DNA from: Betaproteobacteria bacterium GR16-43
Lineage (GTDB): Bacteria > Pseudomonadota > Gammaproteobacteria > Burkholderiales > Usitatibacteraceae
NCBI GenBank assembly: GCA_001953215.1
Contig: CP019169.1
Coordinates: 3,906,001 to 3,970,000, forward strand
Direction of reading: 5' to 3'
DNA: 64,000 nucleotides
In this document: positions 43,443-54,136 of the stretch, one piece after another
Layout of the letters: every line of letters starts with the position of its first letter
Numbering within the stretch: position 1 is the stretch's first letter
The notes under the pieces: model-generated
Database searches by the model: none
The model's input: only the letters and a program-made list of their open reading frames with translations
What the model was told of the DNA's origin: nothing
Position numbers and translations under genes: made by a program

Positions 43443-45401
43443 ATGAAATACGACGAACAATCCATCAAGGTCTTGAAAGGCCTCGAGCCCGTGCGTGCGC
43501 GCCCGGGCATGTACACGCGCACCGACAGCCCGCTGCACATCGTGCAGGAGATGATCGACAACGCGGCCGACGAGGCGCTGGCTGGCCACGCGAAGCACGT
43601 CGTGGTCACCATGCACTCCGACGGTTCGATCAGCGTCGCCGACGACGGCCGCGGCATCCCGCTGGGACCGCACCCGGTTGAAAAGGTGCCGACGGTCGAA
43701 GTGGTGTTCACCCGCCTGCACGCGGGCGGCAAGTTCGACAAGAAAGGCGGCGGCGCCTACGCCTTCTCCGGCGGCCTGCACGGCGTGGGCGTCTCGGTGA
43801 CGAACGCGCTGTCGAAGCGACTCGAAGTCCACGTGACCCGCGAAGGCGCCGTGCACTCGATCGCGTTCGAGGGCGGCGAGACGGTCGAGAAGCTGAAGAA
43901 GACCGGCAAGGCGGGCCCGAAGGATAGCGGCACGGTGGTTCGCGCCTGGCCCGATCCGAAATATTTCGATACCGGCAAGATCGTGCGGCGCGACCTCGAG
44001 CTGCTGCTGCGCGCCAAGGCCGTGCTCCTGCCCGGCTTGAAGGTCACGCTGCAGGAAGAAAACGGCAAGAACAAGAACGAGTGGGTGTACAGCGGCGGCC
44101 TGACCGCCTACCTGGCCGAGCGCCTCGAAGGATCCGACGGCTACACGAGCCCCGTCTTCGCCGGCGAATCCTATGCTCCGGAGGACGACGCGACGTTCGC
44201 GCAAGGCGAAGGCGCCGCGTGGGCCCTCGCGTGGACCGAAGCCGGCGGCGAAGGCGAGTCGTTCGTGAACCTCATCCCGACGGCGCTGGGCGGCACGCAC
44301 GAGGCAGGGCTTCGCAATGCGATCTTCGAATCGATCAAGGAATTCTGCGAGCACCACGAGCTGCTCACCCGGGGCGTGAGCCTGCAGTCCGAAGACGCCT
44401 GGAAGCCGCTGCGCTTCGTGCTCTCGGCGCGCATCCTCGACCCGCAGTTCCAGGGCCAGACCAAGGAACGGCTCTCGTCGCGCGAGGCGGTGAAACTGAT
44501 CCTCTCCCGCGTGAAGGACCCGCTCGATGCGTGGCTCAATGCCAACGTCGAGGACGCCAAGAAAATCGCGCAGCTCGCCATCAGCGCCGCTACCGCGCGC
44601 CAGCGGGCCGGCAAGGCGGTCGAGAAGCGCAAGGGCTCCGGCGTGGCCGTGCTTCCGGGCAAGCTCACGGATTGCGAATCGCAGGACACCGACCGCAACG
44701 AGGTCTTCCTGGTCGAAGGCGATTCGGCCGGCGGCTCGGCCAAGCAGGGCCGCGACCGCAACTACCAGGCGATCCTCCCGCTGAAGGGCAAGGTCCTCAA
44801 CACGTTCGAGGTCGCCGCGACCGAGCTCTACGCCAACACCGAAGTGCACGACATCGCGGTGGCCCTCGGCATCGACCCGCACGCGCCCGACGCGAGCGAC
44901 GAGGTGCTCGCGAACCTGCGTTACGGCAAGTGCATCATCATGGCCGACGCGGATGTCGACGGCGCGCACATCCAGACGCTGCTGCTCACCCTCTTCTACA
45001 AGCATTTCCCCAAGCTGATCGATCTCGGCCACGTGTTCGTCGCGCAGGCGCCGCTCTACGTGATCCGCATCGCGCCGCACGGCAAGGTCAAGGCGGAGAA
45101 GCGCCTCTACGCGCTGGACGAGAGCGAACGCGACCAGATCCTGGAGAAGCTCCAGGACGAAGGCGTGCGCGAGACCGCGATCCACGTCGGCCGCTTCAAG
45201 GGCCTGGGCGAGATGAACCCGGACCAGTTGAAGGAAACGACGATGAACCCGGATACGCGCCGGTTGATCGAGATGCGCCTCGGCGATGACGAGCGCTCGA
45301 CGGTCAATGGCGTGTTCAAGCTCCTGATGGGCAAGACCGAAGCCTCGGGGCGCCGTGCGTGGATGGAAGAAAAAGGCCACCTCATCGAGGCGGATATCTG
45401 A
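43443..45401 (+). CDS. parE: DNA topoisomerase IV subunit B
   Basis: 652 residues. GHKL ATPase domain ([39 protein letters not shown] and [15 protein letters not shown]), transducer, then the Toprim metal site ([34 protein letters not shown] and [15 protein letters not shown]). The overall size and the absence of a GyrB-type insertion fit ParE rather than GyrB. Forms topoisomerase IV with the next gene, for chromosome decatenation. Stop and the next start overlap (TGATG). Confidence 0.95.
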   Translation: MKYDEQSIKVLKGLEPVRARPGMYTRTDSPLHIVQEMIDNAADEALAGHAKHVVVTMHSDGSISVADDGRGIPLGPHPVEKVPTVEVVFTRLHAGGKFDKKGGGAYAFSGGLHGVGVSVTNALSKRLEVHVTREGAVHSIAFEGGETVEKLKKTGKAGPKDSGTVVRAWPDPKYFDTGKIVRRDLELLLRAKAVLLPGLKVTLQEENGKNKNEWVYSGGLTAYLAERLEGSDGYTSPVFAGESYAPEDDATFAQGEGAAWALAWTEAGGEGESFVNLIPTALGGTHEAGLRNAIFESIKEFCEHHELLTRGVSLQSEDAWKPLRFVLSARILDPQFQGQTKERLSSREAVKLILSRVKDPLDAWLNANVEDAKKIAQLAISAATARQRAGKAVEKRKGSGVAVLPGKLTDCESQDTDRNEVFLVEGDSAGGSAKQGRDRNYQAILPLKGKVLNTFEVAATELYANTEVHDIAVALGIDPHAPDASDEVLANLRYGKCIIMADADVDGAHIQTLLLTLFYKHFPKLIDLGHVFVAQAPLYVIRIAPHGKVKAEKRLYALDESERDQILEKLQDEGVRETAIHVGRFKGLGEMNPDQLKETTMNPDTRRLIEMRLGDDERSTVNGVFKLLMGKTEASGRRAWMEEKGHLIEADI

Positions 45402-47782
45402 TGGCCACCAAGACCAAGGGCCGCAAGGGCGGCAACGACGACCTCTCGGGCGACCTGTTCGACGCCCCGCCGCCCGCGCCCCCGAAGGGCGGCGGCGATT
45501 CCCGCACGCCGGCCGACCCCGGCACGCCGTCGCTCTCCGAGTTCGCCTCCCGCGCCTACCTCGCCTACGCGATGAGTGTCGTGAAGGGCCGCGCGCTGCC
45601 GTCCGTCGAGGACGGGCAGAAGCCGGTGCAGCGCCGGATCATGTTCACGATGCGCGAGATGGGCAACCGCGCCGACTCGCCCCACAAGAAGAGCGCGCGA
45701 ATCGTCGGCGACGTGCTCGGCCGCTATCACCCGCACGGCGACGTCGCGACCTACGACGCGATGGTGCGCATGGCGCAGGAATTCACGCTGCGCTACCCGC
45801 TCATCGACGGCCAGGGCAACTTCGGCTCGCGCGACGGCGATTCGCCGGCCGCCTACCGCTACACCGAAGTCCGCCTCACGCCGTTTGCCGAACACGTCCT
45901 GCTCTCCGAGCTCGATCGCGGCACGGTCGACTTCATCGACAACTACAACGGTGAATTCAAGGAACCGAAGCTGCTGCCGGCGCGCCTTCCGGTGATGCTG
46001 CTCAACGGAGCCTCGGGCATCGCGGTCGGCATGGCCACCGAGATCCCGCCGCACAACCTGAAGGAAGTGGCCGAGGCCTGCGCGCAAACGCTCGAAGGCG
46101 ACGAGGGTGCGAAGCCGGTCGTTCGCCCGATCAAGGGCCCGGACTTCCCCGGCGGCGGGCAGATCATCTCGTCGCGCGACGAGATCAAGAAAGCGTACGA
46201 GACCGGGCGCGGCAGCGTTCGGGTCCGCGCGCGCTGGAGCGTCGAGAAGCTCGCGCGCGGCCAGTACCGCATCGCCGTCACCGAACTGCCGCCGAACACC
46301 TCCGCGGCGAAGGTCCTGGGCGAGATCGATGACCTGATCAATCCGAAGGCCAAGGCCGGCAAGAAGTCGCTCACGCCCGAGCAGCAGAGCCTGAAGGGCG
46401 CGGCGCTCGCCCTCCTCGAGACGCAGCGCGACGATTCGGACGGCGAGCACCCGGTGCGCATCCTGTTCGAACCGCGCACGAGCAAGGTCGAGCCGCAGGA
46501 ATTGATGGATTTCCTGCTCGCGCACACGTCGATGGAATCGAACGTGTCGATGAACCTGGTCACGATCGGCCGCGACGGCCGCCCGCGCCAGATGGGGCTC
46601 TCGGAAGTCATCTCCGAGTGGTGCGCGTTCCGCCTCGACGTGCTCGAGCGGCGCCTGCGCCACCGCTTCGACGAAGTCGCCGACCGGATCCACATCCTCG
46701 ACGGCCGGATGATCGCCTTCCTGAACATCGACAAGGTGATCAAGGTCATCCGCGGCTCCGACGAGCCGAAGCCCGACCTCATCAAGGCCTTCTCGCTCTC
46801 CGAGCGGCAGGCCGAGGACATCCTCGAGATTCGCCTGCGCCAGCTGGCGCGCCTCGAAGGCATCAAGATCGAGCGCGAACTGGCCGACCTGCGCAAGGAG
46901 CAGTCGGGCCTGAAGAAGCTGCTGGGCTCCCCGGCCGAGCGCCGCAAGATGGCCGCGCAGGAAGTGCGCGAGGACGCGGAGAAGTTCGGCGACAAGCGCC
47001 GCACCTTCATCGAGGAGGCCGAGCGCATCACGGTCTCGATGGTGGAGACGGTGACGGACGATCCGGTCACGCTGCTGCTGTCGCGCAACGGCTTCCTGCG
47101 CTCGCGCGCGGGCCACGGCATCGACCGCGCGACGCTCACCTGGAAGGAAGGCGACGGGCCGCTGGCCATCGTCGAGACGCGCACCGTGATGCCCATCATC
47201 GCGATGGGTGCGAACGGCCGCGCCTACAACGTGAAGGCGCAGGAGCTGCCCGGCGGCAAGGGCGACGGCGTGCCGATGAGCTCGCTCGCGGATACGCAGG
47301 GCACGGCCATCGTGTCGCTGCTCTCCGCGCCGGTCGAGACTGCGATTCTCTTCGGGTCCTCCGCGGGCTATGCACTGCGCGCGAAGCTGGACGCCCTCGT
47401 GACGCGCCAGCGCGCGGGCAAGGCGTTCGTCTCCATCGGGGAAGGCGACGCGCTGGTGGCGGCCGAAGCCTTCGATCCGGCGGCGAAAGAGGTCGCGGCG
47501 CTGTCCGCCGAGGGCCGCCTGCTCGTGTTCCCCCTGGACGAGGTCGGCGAGCTGCCGAACGGCGGACGCGGCGTGCAGGCGATCAAGCTGCACGACAACG
47601 AGAAGATGGTGGGCATCACCGCCGTCGGTCCCGCGGGGCTGCGGATCTCCGCGGTGGGCCGCGGCGACAAGAAGACCACGATCGAGATCGGCGGGAAGGG
47701 GCTGGCCCACTACCGCGGCGCCCGTGCGCGCTCCGGCCGCGTGCTCGAACCGAAGGTGAAGCGCGCGGACGGCTTTGAATAA
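45401..47782 (+). CDS. parC: DNA topoisomerase IV subunit A
   Basis: 793 residues. Winged-helix/catalytic region with [18 protein letters not shown] and the DNA-cleaving tyrosine in [23 protein letters not shown]. The C-terminal beta-propeller region ([18 protein letters not shown] ... [15 protein letters not shown]) lacks a GyrA box, as in ParC. It is about 40 residues longer than E. coli ParC at the N-terminus, where a low-complexity Gly/Pro stretch precedes [14 protein letters not shown]. Coupled to parE. Confidence 0.95.
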   Translation: MATKTKGRKGGNDDLSGDLFDAPPPAPPKGGGDSRTPADPGTPSLSEFASRAYLAYAMSVVKGRALPSVEDGQKPVQRRIMFTMREMGNRADSPHKKSARIVGDVLGRYHPHGDVATYDAMVRMAQEFTLRYPLIDGQGNFGSRDGDSPAAYRYTEVRLTPFAEHVLLSELDRGTVDFIDNYNGEFKEPKLLPARLPVMLLNGASGIAVGMATEIPPHNLKEVAEACAQTLEGDEGAKPVVRPIKGPDFPGGGQIISSRDEIKKAYETGRGSVRVRARWSVEKLARGQYRIAVTELPPNTSAAKVLGEIDDLINPKAKAGKKSLTPEQQSLKGAALALLETQRDDSDGEHPVRILFEPRTSKVEPQELMDFLLAHTSMESNVSMNLVTIGRDGRPRQMGLSEVISEWCAFRLDVLERRLRHRFDEVADRIHILDGRMIAFLNIDKVIKVIRGSDEPKPDLIKAFSLSERQAEDILEIRLRQLARLEGIKIERELADLRKEQSGLKKLLGSPAERRKMAAQEVREDAEKFGDKRRTFIEEAERITVSMVETVTDDPVTLLLSRNGFLRSRAGHGIDRATLTWKEGDGPLAIVETRTVMPIIAMGANGRAYNVKAQELPGGKGDGVPMSSLADTQGTAIVSLLSAPVETAILFGSSAGYALRAKLDALVTRQRAGKAFVSIGEGDALVAAEAFDPAAKEVAALSAEGRLLVFPLDEVGELPNGGRGVQAIKLHDNEKMVGITAVGPAGLRISAVGRGDKKTTIEIGGKGLAHYRGARARSGRVLEPKVKRADGFE

Positions 47783-48779
47783 GAAGCTCGCGAACACCCC
47801 GCTCTCCGTCCTCGACCTCGTTCCCTACGCACAGGGCGTTGCGATCGCGCAGGCGCTCGCGAACTCGCGAGTGCTCGCGCAACGCGCCGAGGAGTGGGGA
47901 TTCAAGCGCTACTGGATCGCCGAGCACCACAACCTCGACGGCATCGCGAGCTCCGCCACCGTCGTGGTGATGGGCCACATCGCGGACCACACGAAGACGA
48001 TTCGCGTGGGCTCCGGCGGCATCATGTTGCCCAACCACGCCCCGCTCGTCGTGGCCGAGCAGATCGGCACGCTGGAGTCGCTGCATCCCGGGCGCATCGA
48101 CCTCGGCCTCGGCCGCGCGCCGGGCACCGATGCGCTCACGATGCGCGCGTTGCGGCGCAACCAGGGCGGGCGCGGCGAAGAGTTCGACGAACAGGTCGCG
48201 GAGTTGGTCTCGTACTTCGAACCCGCGCAACCCGGCCAGGCCGTGAAGGCGATCCCGGGCGCCGGCATCGACGTCCCCGTGTGGATCCTGGGCTCCAGCC
48301 TCTGGAGCGCGCATTTCGCCGCGGCGATCGGACGGCCCTACGCTTTCGCTTCGCACTTCGCGCCCGACGACCTGATGGAAGCCCTCGAGGTGTATCGCGC
48401 GGAGTTCAAGCCTTCGGCCGCGTTGAAGGAACCGTACGTGATGGTGGGCGTGCCCGCGATCGCGGCGGAGACCGACGAGAAGGCCAACTTCCTCTCCACG
48501 AGCTTGCTTCAGCGCTGGCTCGGCATGGTGCGGAACAAGCGCGGACCGACGATGCCGCCGGTCGAGAGCATGGAAGGCTTGTGGAGTGCCGGTGAGCAGG
48601 AAGCGATCGCGTCGCGACTGGCACTGCTTGTCGTCGGAGGACTACAGCGTGTCGGCGAAGGACTACAACAAATCATCGACGCGACGCAGGCCGACGAACT
48701 CATCATCGCCTCGGAGTTCTTCCGCTTCGAGGATCGCCTGGCCTCCTACGAAATTCTTTCGCGGGCAAAACGCACGTAA
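47775..48779 (+). CDS. Luciferase-like flavin-dependent monooxygenase (LLM class)
   Basis: 334 residues, TIM-barrel family of group-1 luciferase-like oxidoreductases. The start block [56 protein letters not shown] and the later [16 protein letters not shown]-type loop ([17 protein letters not shown]) are signatures. It would use reduced FMN and oxygen on an unknown substrate. The likely start is a TTG at 47775 inside the last codons of parC; cotranscription with parEC is probable. Confidence 0.88.
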   Translation: MNKKLANTPLSVLDLVPYAQGVAIAQALANSRVLAQRAEEWGFKRYWIAEHHNLDGIASSATVVVMGHIADHTKTIRVGSGGIMLPNHAPLVVAEQIGTLESLHPGRIDLGLGRAPGTDALTMRALRRNQGGRGEEFDEQVAELVSYFEPAQPGQAVKAIPGAGIDVPVWILGSSLWSAHFAAAIGRPYAFASHFAPDDLMEALEVYRAEFKPSAALKEPYVMVGVPAIAAETDEKANFLSTSLLQRWLGMVRNKRGPTMPPVESMEGLWSAGEQEAIASRLALLVVGGLQRVGEGLQQIIDATQADELIIASEFFRFEDRLASYEILSRAKRT

Positions 48780-48828
48780 TCGACGCATCGCGGTCACACC
48801 TGCTCGTCCAACAGAGGAGGTGTTTCCC

Positions 48829-49263
48829 ATGATCGTCCGTGATGTGATGACCCCGAACCCCAAAGCCGTGGTGCTGGCCGACAGCATCCAGGTCGCCGCC
48901 ACCGTGATGCGCGATGAAGATACCGGCGTCGTGCCCGTCGTCGATGCGAACCGCAAGCTGGTCGGCGTGATCACCGACCGCGACCTCGCGATCCGGGCCG
49001 TCGCCGACGGACAACACTACGGAGAACCCGTGCGTGGCTTCCTCACCACGCGTCTCATCGTGGCGACGCCGGACATGACCACCGCGGAAGCCGCGGGACT
49101 GATGGCCGAATACCAGGTGCGCCGCCTGCCCGTGGTCGAGATCGACACGGACATGCTGGTGGGGATCGTCTCCCTGGGCGACCTCGCGGTGAAGGAAAGC
49201 GCCGACAAGCGCATCGGTGATACGCTGGAAGTCATCTCGGAAGGCGTCAAAACCCGGCACTGA
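48829..49263 (+). CDS. CBS-domain protein
   Basis: 144 residues made of two CBS repeats: VRDVMTPNPKAVVLADSIQVAATVM ... VPVVDANRKLVGVITDRDLAIRAV and the second ending VVEIDTDMLVGIVSLGDLAV. Such stand-alone pairs bind adenosine nucleotides and regulate partner enzymes or channels. A strong GAGGAGGTG ribosome site precedes the ATG. Its stop overlaps the next start (TGATG). Confidence 0.9.
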   Translation: MIVRDVMTPNPKAVVLADSIQVAATVMRDEDTGVVPVVDANRKLVGVITDRDLAIRAVADGQHYGEPVRGFLTTRLIVATPDMTTAEAAGLMAEYQVRRLPVVEIDTDMLVGIVSLGDLAVKESADKRIGDTLEVISEGVKTRH

Positions 49264-50318
49264 TGCGTCTACCCCTCCTCGCTGCGCTGGCCCTGTGTCT
49301 TTGCACCAGCGCGGCCGGCGGGGAGGGTGACAAGCTTCCCTGCGCCCCGAAGGACAAGCCGTGCGCCATCCGCGCGGCGATGGCGCACCCGGCCAAGCAC
49401 CTGTCCTGGTGGAAGCCGGCCCTCGCGAAACCCTTCTCCGAACGCATCGGCCCCGCGCCGGCGAAGCTGGTCGAGTTCATCGCGCTGGACAATATCGGCA
49501 ACGGATTTCCCAACAAGCCGCGCATCAGCAAGGCACCGGCCGATTTCGTGCGGGACGTGAAGGCGGCGTTCGAGGAATTGCCCGAAGCCGTCAAGCGGCC
49601 GCTCACGAATCGCCTCGCGGGAATCTACTTCGTGGAGGACCTTGGCGGCACCGGTTTCACCGACATGATCGTCGACGATGCGGGGAAGCCCGCGGGCGGG
49701 TTCATCGTGCTGGATCCCACGGTGCTGCTGCAGCACACGGCCAACACCTGGGCGACATGGCGCGATGGCACGCCCTTCAAGCCCAGCGCCGATGACCGCC
49801 TCGAGGTGACGATCGAGACGCCCGCGAACGACAACCGCAAGCAGGCGATCCAGTACATCCTGCTGCACGAGATCGGGCACGTGCTGTCGATCGGCTCGAA
49901 CTTCCACCCGAACTGGAACACGCCGCTGGACCAGGTGGGCGCGACGGCGCAGTACCCGTTCTACGAGCTTTCCTGGCGCCTGGGCGGCTCGCCGCTCGCG
50001 TACCGGACGCTCTTCGATGCGGCGTTCCCGCAGAGGAAGGACGTCGTCTATTACTTCGGGCCGCGCATCCCGGCCGACCAGATGGTCGAGACGTACACGG
50101 GGCTTGGAAAGACGAACTTCGCGACGCTCTACTCGTCCTCGCATCCCGGCGACGACTTCGCCGAGGCCTTCGCGAACTACGTCCACGTCGTGATGATGAA
50201 GAGGCCCTTCGAGATCCGGCTGTACCACTTCGGCCAGCTCGCCCTCACCTATCCGGCCTGCTGGTCCGAGCCTCGCTGCGCGCCCAAGCGCGTCGTACTC
50301 GAAGCCCTGCTCAAATAA
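49263..50318 (+). CDS. Secreted putative zinc metallopeptidase (HExxH)
   Basis: 351 residues. Signal peptide (MRLPLLAALALCLCTSAAGG). H202-E-I-G-H206 in LLHEIGHVLSIGSNFHP is an HExxH zinc motif; DDFAEAFANYVHVVM downstream supplies a further acidic ligand (gluzincin-like). Not assigned to a named family. It begins inside the stop of the CBS gene. The last codons (CTC AAA TAA) are contributed by the 31-bp inverted repeat at its 3' end. Confidence 0.7.
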   Translation: MRLPLLAALALCLCTSAAGGEGDKLPCAPKDKPCAIRAAMAHPAKHLSWWKPALAKPFSERIGPAPAKLVEFIALDNIGNGFPNKPRISKAPADFVRDVKAAFEELPEAVKRPLTNRLAGIYFVEDLGGTGFTDMIVDDAGKPAGGFIVLDPTVLLQHTANTWATWRDGTPFKPSADDRLEVTIETPANDNRKQAIQYILLHEIGHVLSIGSNFHPNWNTPLDQVGATAQYPFYELSWRLGGSPLAYRTLFDAAFPQRKDVVYYFGPRIPADQMVETYTGLGKTNFATLYSSSHPGDDFAEAFANYVHVVMMKRPFEIRLYHFGQLALTYPACWSEPRCAPKRVVLEALLK

Positions 50319-50383
50319 AGGGGTCAGACTCCTTTATTCGACAAGGCAGGCACGAATAAAGGAGTCTGACCCCTTTATTTGAG
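50310..50383. repeat. Perfect 31-bp inverted repeat (GGGGTCAGACTCC type) between convergent genes
   Basis: Arms at 50310-50340 and 50353-50383 are perfectly complementary, with a 12-base loop. Each arm contains AATAAAGGGGTCAGACTCC-type sequence, a known REP-like element of beta- and gammaproteobacteria, linked to RAYT (IS200-like) transposases. The last three codons of both convergent genes lie in the arms. As a hairpin it would act as a bidirectional terminator. Confidence 0.85.
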
Positions 50384-52651
50384 CCAGCCGAAGAGGGAGC
50401 GGGAGTCCGCCTGGGATTCGGCTTCCTCGGCGCGGCGGGCGGCGAGTTCGGTGCGCTCCGTGGTGGCGTCGAGGGCACGGCGCTCGGCGTCGCGCTGCAT
50501 TTCGAGGATCAGCGCCTCGTCCTTCAGTTTCTGCGCGTGTTCGGTGGCGAGGTCGCGGGCTTCGCGTTCGGCCTTCGCGGCGGCGCGGCGCGAGCGGGCC
50601 GCTTCGGCTTCGGCCTGGGCACGTTCGAGCACGGCGGTTTCGATGGCGGTCTCTTCCGAGATGCGGGCTTCGGTCATGCGCGAGACGTGACGGTCGGCGC
50701 GAGCCTGCCCGGCGAGCGTGGCGGCCAGTTTCGTTTCATTGCGGGTGCGCTTGCGCTCGGCCCAGGCGGCGATCGTGGAAACGCGGGCGGTGCGATGCGC
50801 GGCATCGGCCGCTTCACTGGCCGCTTGTTCGGCGCGTTGGGCAGCGCGCAGGGCACGCCACTCTTCCTTCGCCTGGCGTTCCTGCGCCGTGCGGACTGCG
50901 TTCAAGGCTTCGGCGATCGCGGCGGCGCGCACATCGGCCACGCGCGTGCGCTCGGCCTGTTCGGCGGCCAGGGCGGTTTCCCCGGCCAACGCGGCTTGTT
51001 CGAGTTGCAGCTCGCGCTGCGCATCGGCTTCGCGCTGCTGCTCTGCGGCCTGGCGTTGCTGCGCGGAGGCAAGGCGCTGGCGCTCGAGTTCCGTACGTTG
51101 GCAGGTTGCGTTCGTCGCGGCATCCTCGGCGGCGCAGCGCGCGGCGATGGTCTCGGTCTCGAGCGCGTCGGCGGCGATGCGCGCGCGCAGCGAATCCTGC
51201 ATTTCGATCTCGGCCTGCTGGCGTGCCTTGGCGAGCGCGAACACTTCGCGTTCGAGCGCGAGGCGCGTTTCGGCTTCCTGCGCCGCGGCCTGCTCGGCGG
51301 CGATGCGTTGCAGGGGCTCCGCGGCAAGAGCCTTCTCGAGCTCCAGCACGCGCAGCGATTCGACGCGGACCTGCGCTTCGAGCTGGGCACGCAGCTCCGT
51401 GGCGGCGCGGACTTCGTTCTCGGTGGCGGTGCGCTCGGCGATGGCGACCGCGGCGGCCGCTTCGGCGCGGCTGCGCTCCTGGGCCGCGAGGGTGAGGGCA
51501 TTCTCGGCGGCCAGGCGCTGCGTGAATTCGGCGTGGGCGTTTTCTTCCTCGTTGACGCGCACTTCGGTGGCCCGCGCGAGGGCGACTTCGACCTCGACGC
51601 GTTCCTGCGTGAAGCGCAGCGTCTCGCGTTCGTTGCGCAGGCGCGACTCCATCGCCTCGCGCAGCTGGGTCTCGCTCGCCGCGCGTGCGCGCTGCGAAGC
51701 TTCTTCATCGGTGGCGATCTGCGCGCGCTGCTGCGCGTCCGCGGCAGCACGCTCGGCCAGCTCGGCAGCGGAGGTCGCGCGGGCCAGGGCCAGGCTCTCG
51801 GCCGTGGCCTTGCGCTCGAGTGCGAGGCGTTCGCGCACCTCGACCACCCGGCGGCGGCGCGAGGCTTCGGCCAGGCGCTCGTCTTCCAGGCTGCGGGCAC
51901 GCGCTTCGTCGATGGCGGCGCGTTCGGCTTCGGCGCGGGCTTCGGCCAGCATGCGGGCGCGCGATTCCTCGCCCAGGCGAGCCTCGGCGGCAACCTTGGC
52001 GTCGGCATGGGCCGCGGCCGTGCGCTCGCTCTCGGCTTGCGCGGCGAGTTCGATCTTCAGTTTCTCTTCGGCGGCGCGTTGCGCGAGGCGCTCGGCGGCG
52101 ATGCGGGCTTCGTGGGCGACCAGCACATCGGATTCGAGGGCCTGGCGGCGAGCGATCTGGTCGTGCAGGTTCTGTTCGGCGCGCGCATGCGTGCCGGCTT
52201 CGTTCAATGCGGAATCGCGCGCGGCCTCATCGGCGCGGGCGCTCTCTTCGGCGGCCTTCGCGGCACGCTGGTCGGCTTGCAGGCGCTCCTCGGCGGCGAC
52301 CCGGGCGCGCTCCTCGAACGCGGCACGCTGGCGGGCCTGTTCCGCGGCACCCGTTTCGGCGCGCGCGCGCGCTTGCTGGGCGGCGGTCTCGCGGCGTTCG
52401 GCCTCGATGCGCGCGTTCAATCTCGCGGCGGCCTCTTCCTCGGCAGCGGCGCGGGCTTCGGCCTGGCGGCGAGCTTCCTGCTCGGCGGCAGCCCGTTGCT
52501 CGGCGGCGGCTCGGAAGCGCTGTTCGGCGACGGCGCGCGCTTCGGCCGCGACATCGGCGGCGGATTCGGCTTCGACGCGTGCGGTGGCCTGCTGGATGGC
52601 GACGAGGCGCTGGCGCTCAGCGGGGGTGGCAATACGGGCGGGTTGGGCCAT
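50375..52651 (-). CDS. 758-residue Ala/Glu/Arg-rich coiled-coil protein
   Basis: Almost the whole chain is low-complexity heptad sequence rich in A, E, R and Q (for example EARAVAEQRFRAAAEQRAAAEQEARRQAEARAAAEEEAAARL-type segments), with no signal peptide and no membrane segment. It should form a long coiled coil in the cytoplasm, perhaps a filament or scaffold. Only the last residues (SLFGWLK) differ, and they are encoded within the 31-bp repeat. Because of the codon bias long open frames also appear on the opposite strand. Confidence 0.7.
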   Translation of the reverse strand: MAQPARIATPAERQRLVAIQQATARVEAESAADVAAEARAVAEQRFRAAAEQRAAAEQEARRQAEARAAAEEEAAARLNARIEAERRETAAQQARARAETGAAEQARQRAAFEERARVAAEERLQADQRAAKAAEESARADEAARDSALNEAGTHARAEQNLHDQIARRQALESDVLVAHEARIAAERLAQRAAEEKLKIELAAQAESERTAAAHADAKVAAEARLGEESRARMLAEARAEAERAAIDEARARSLEDERLAEASRRRRVVEVRERLALERKATAESLALARATSAAELAERAAADAQQRAQIATDEEASQRARAASETQLREAMESRLRNERETLRFTQERVEVEVALARATEVRVNEEENAHAEFTQRLAAENALTLAAQERSRAEAAAAVAIAERTATENEVRAATELRAQLEAQVRVESLRVLELEKALAAEPLQRIAAEQAAAQEAETRLALEREVFALAKARQQAEIEMQDSLRARIAADALETETIAARCAAEDAATNATCQRTELERQRLASAQQRQAAEQQREADAQRELQLEQAALAGETALAAEQAERTRVADVRAAAIAEALNAVRTAQERQAKEEWRALRAAQRAEQAASEAADAAHRTARVSTIAAWAERKRTRNETKLAATLAGQARADRHVSRMTEARISEETAIETAVLERAQAEAEAARSRRAAAKAEREARDLATEHAQKLKDEALILEMQRDAERRALDATTERTELAARRAEEAESQADSRSLFGWLK

Positions 52652-52748
52652 GGGGACGACTCCGGTTCTTCCGGGATAGGTTCATCACGGATTTTCCGCG
52701 AGCTTGAGTCCCGGAACCGCCCGAAAAGGGCCTGCCGACCCCGGCTAT

Positions 52749-53669
52749 TCAGTTGATGGTGCTGGGGGGGTGGCGCTTGAGCGACGCGATGCCGCCCGGG
52801 CCGAGGCGCTCGGCGAACCGCACGTTCTGCTGGACCGCATCCATGTAGAGGTTGGTCCCGCCGAAATGGGTCTTGGCGTACTGGTAGCAGCCGCCCAGGT
52901 CCGTATCCAGGCGGCGCGAGGCGTTCTGGTAGAAGGACGGCGTCTTGCGAACGAGGTCCTCGGCCGAGGCGAAAATCACGATTTCCCCGTCGCCCGTCTT
53001 CTTCTTCGTGATGCCGCCGGCAACGAACTCGGGGAACAGCCGGTCGCGGCATTTCTCGAGGTAACAGCGGTCCGACATCTGCGCGATGATGTCGGCCGAG
53101 CCGAGCAGGCTGCCCACCAGGCGGTAGATCGGCGCCGGCACGCGAATGCTCGCCACCGGACGCTCGTAGCCCGTGAAGTGCACGATGCTGCCCGCGACGT
53201 CGGCAAACTCTTCCATGCCGATGGTCGGCAGGTAGCCTTTCAGGAAGCGCGCGCCGCGCGTGACGTGCCGCGTGGTGTACTCGGCGCCGTTGCGATGGCG
53301 CTTGTCGCTGCGCTTGCGGATGTAGCCGCAATCGTGGAACAGCGCGCAGATCACGCCCAGCTGGAAGAGCTTGTCGGCCATCGCCGGGCCGTCGCCTCGC
53401 GAGCGCTCGTAGCCGTCGAGGAGCCGTGCCATGGCGAGCGTCACTTCGAGGACGTGCTGGAGGTCGTGGTAGTCGGTGTCGCAGGCGGCGTAGCCGGGAT
53501 ACTCGCCGCGATAGAGGCGGACGATGTCGTCGAAGGCGTGGATCAGCGCATCCGCCTGGCTGCGTGCATAGAGCTGGCGGTGGATGCGGGCCACCTCGAG
53601 CTTCACGCAAACCGGGTCGGTCGTATTGATGCGGTTCGTGACGTCGAACTCACTGCGGCGAAAATTCAT
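52749..53669 (-). CDS. HD-domain phosphohydrolase-like protein
   Basis: 306 residues. An HD metal site of the phosphodiesterase superfamily: DTDYHDLQHVLEVTLAMARLL, then GVICALFHDCGYIR and GSADIIAQMSD. The arrangement (H...HD...D) resembles cyclic-nucleotide or nucleotide phosphohydrolases of the HD/PDEase type. ATG at 53669 preferred over 53690. The gap downstream to the coiled-coil gene is 97 bases, without a clear terminator. Confidence 0.75.
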   Translation of the reverse strand: MNFRRSEFDVTNRINTTDPVCVKLEVARIHRQLYARSQADALIHAFDDIVRLYRGEYPGYAACDTDYHDLQHVLEVTLAMARLLDGYERSRGDGPAMADKLFQLGVICALFHDCGYIRKRSDKRHRNGAEYTTRHVTRGARFLKGYLPTIGMEEFADVAGSIVHFTGYERPVASIRVPAPIYRLVGSLLGSADIIAQMSDRCYLEKCRDRLFPEFVAGGITKKKTGDGEIVIFASAEDLVRKTPSFYQNASRRLDTDLGGCYQYAKTHFGGTNLYMDAVQQNVRFAERLGPGGIASLKRHPPSTIN

Positions 53670-53710
53670 GCGCGCCCAGCCCCTTAACACCTAACCTGCT
53701 GTTTTTCTAA

Positions 53711-53726
53711 GGTATTAACGAATACC
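53711..53726 (-). promoter_or_regulatory. Inverted repeat upstream of the HD-domain gene
   Basis: GGTATT-AACG-AATACC is a 6-bp perfect inverted repeat 42 bases before the HD-domain start. It may be an operator for this gene; no promoter hexamers fit well. Confidence 0.3.
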
Positions 53727-53847
53727 TGTATCGGCCATTCTCCACCCCTTCCGGGGCGGCACGCAAGCGGCACAATTCCCGTTCGAACACTAGCCAAAGA
53801 CACCTTGCGGGAGTATGGTTTTTACGGGCATCTTCGGAGGATTGCCG

Positions 53848-54066
53848 ATGACGACGATGACGATGGAGAACAACACCGAAGAGATCAAGCGCCGCATCAA
53901 CGAGCTCAACCTGGAGCACCGGGACCTGGACCGGGCGATCGAAGCCCTCGAACTGAACCCCCTCCACGACGAACTGCAGTTGAAGCGGCTGAAGAAGCGA
54001 AAGTTGATGTTGAAAGACCAGATTTTCATGCTCCAGCGGCAATTGGTTCCCGATATCCCCGCGTAG
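53848..54066 (+). CDS. YdcH-family (DUF465) small coiled-coil protein
   Basis: 72 residues, two short helices with EIKRRINELNLEHRDLDRAIEALE and HDELQLKRLKKRKLMLKDQI, the characteristic DUF465 pattern. Function is not known in most bacteria. ATG at 53848 (not 53815) has GGAGGATT upstream at a suitable distance. Confidence 0.88.
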   Translation: MTTMTMENNTEEIKRRINELNLEHRDLDRAIEALELNPLHDELQLKRLKKRKLMLKDQIFMLQRQLVPDIPA

Positions 54067-54136
54067 CACCCTTCCCTTCGTGTAGCAAAACGTCGCTGCT
54101 TGGCGAGGAAGCCCCTTTTTCATCGATAATTGGGGC

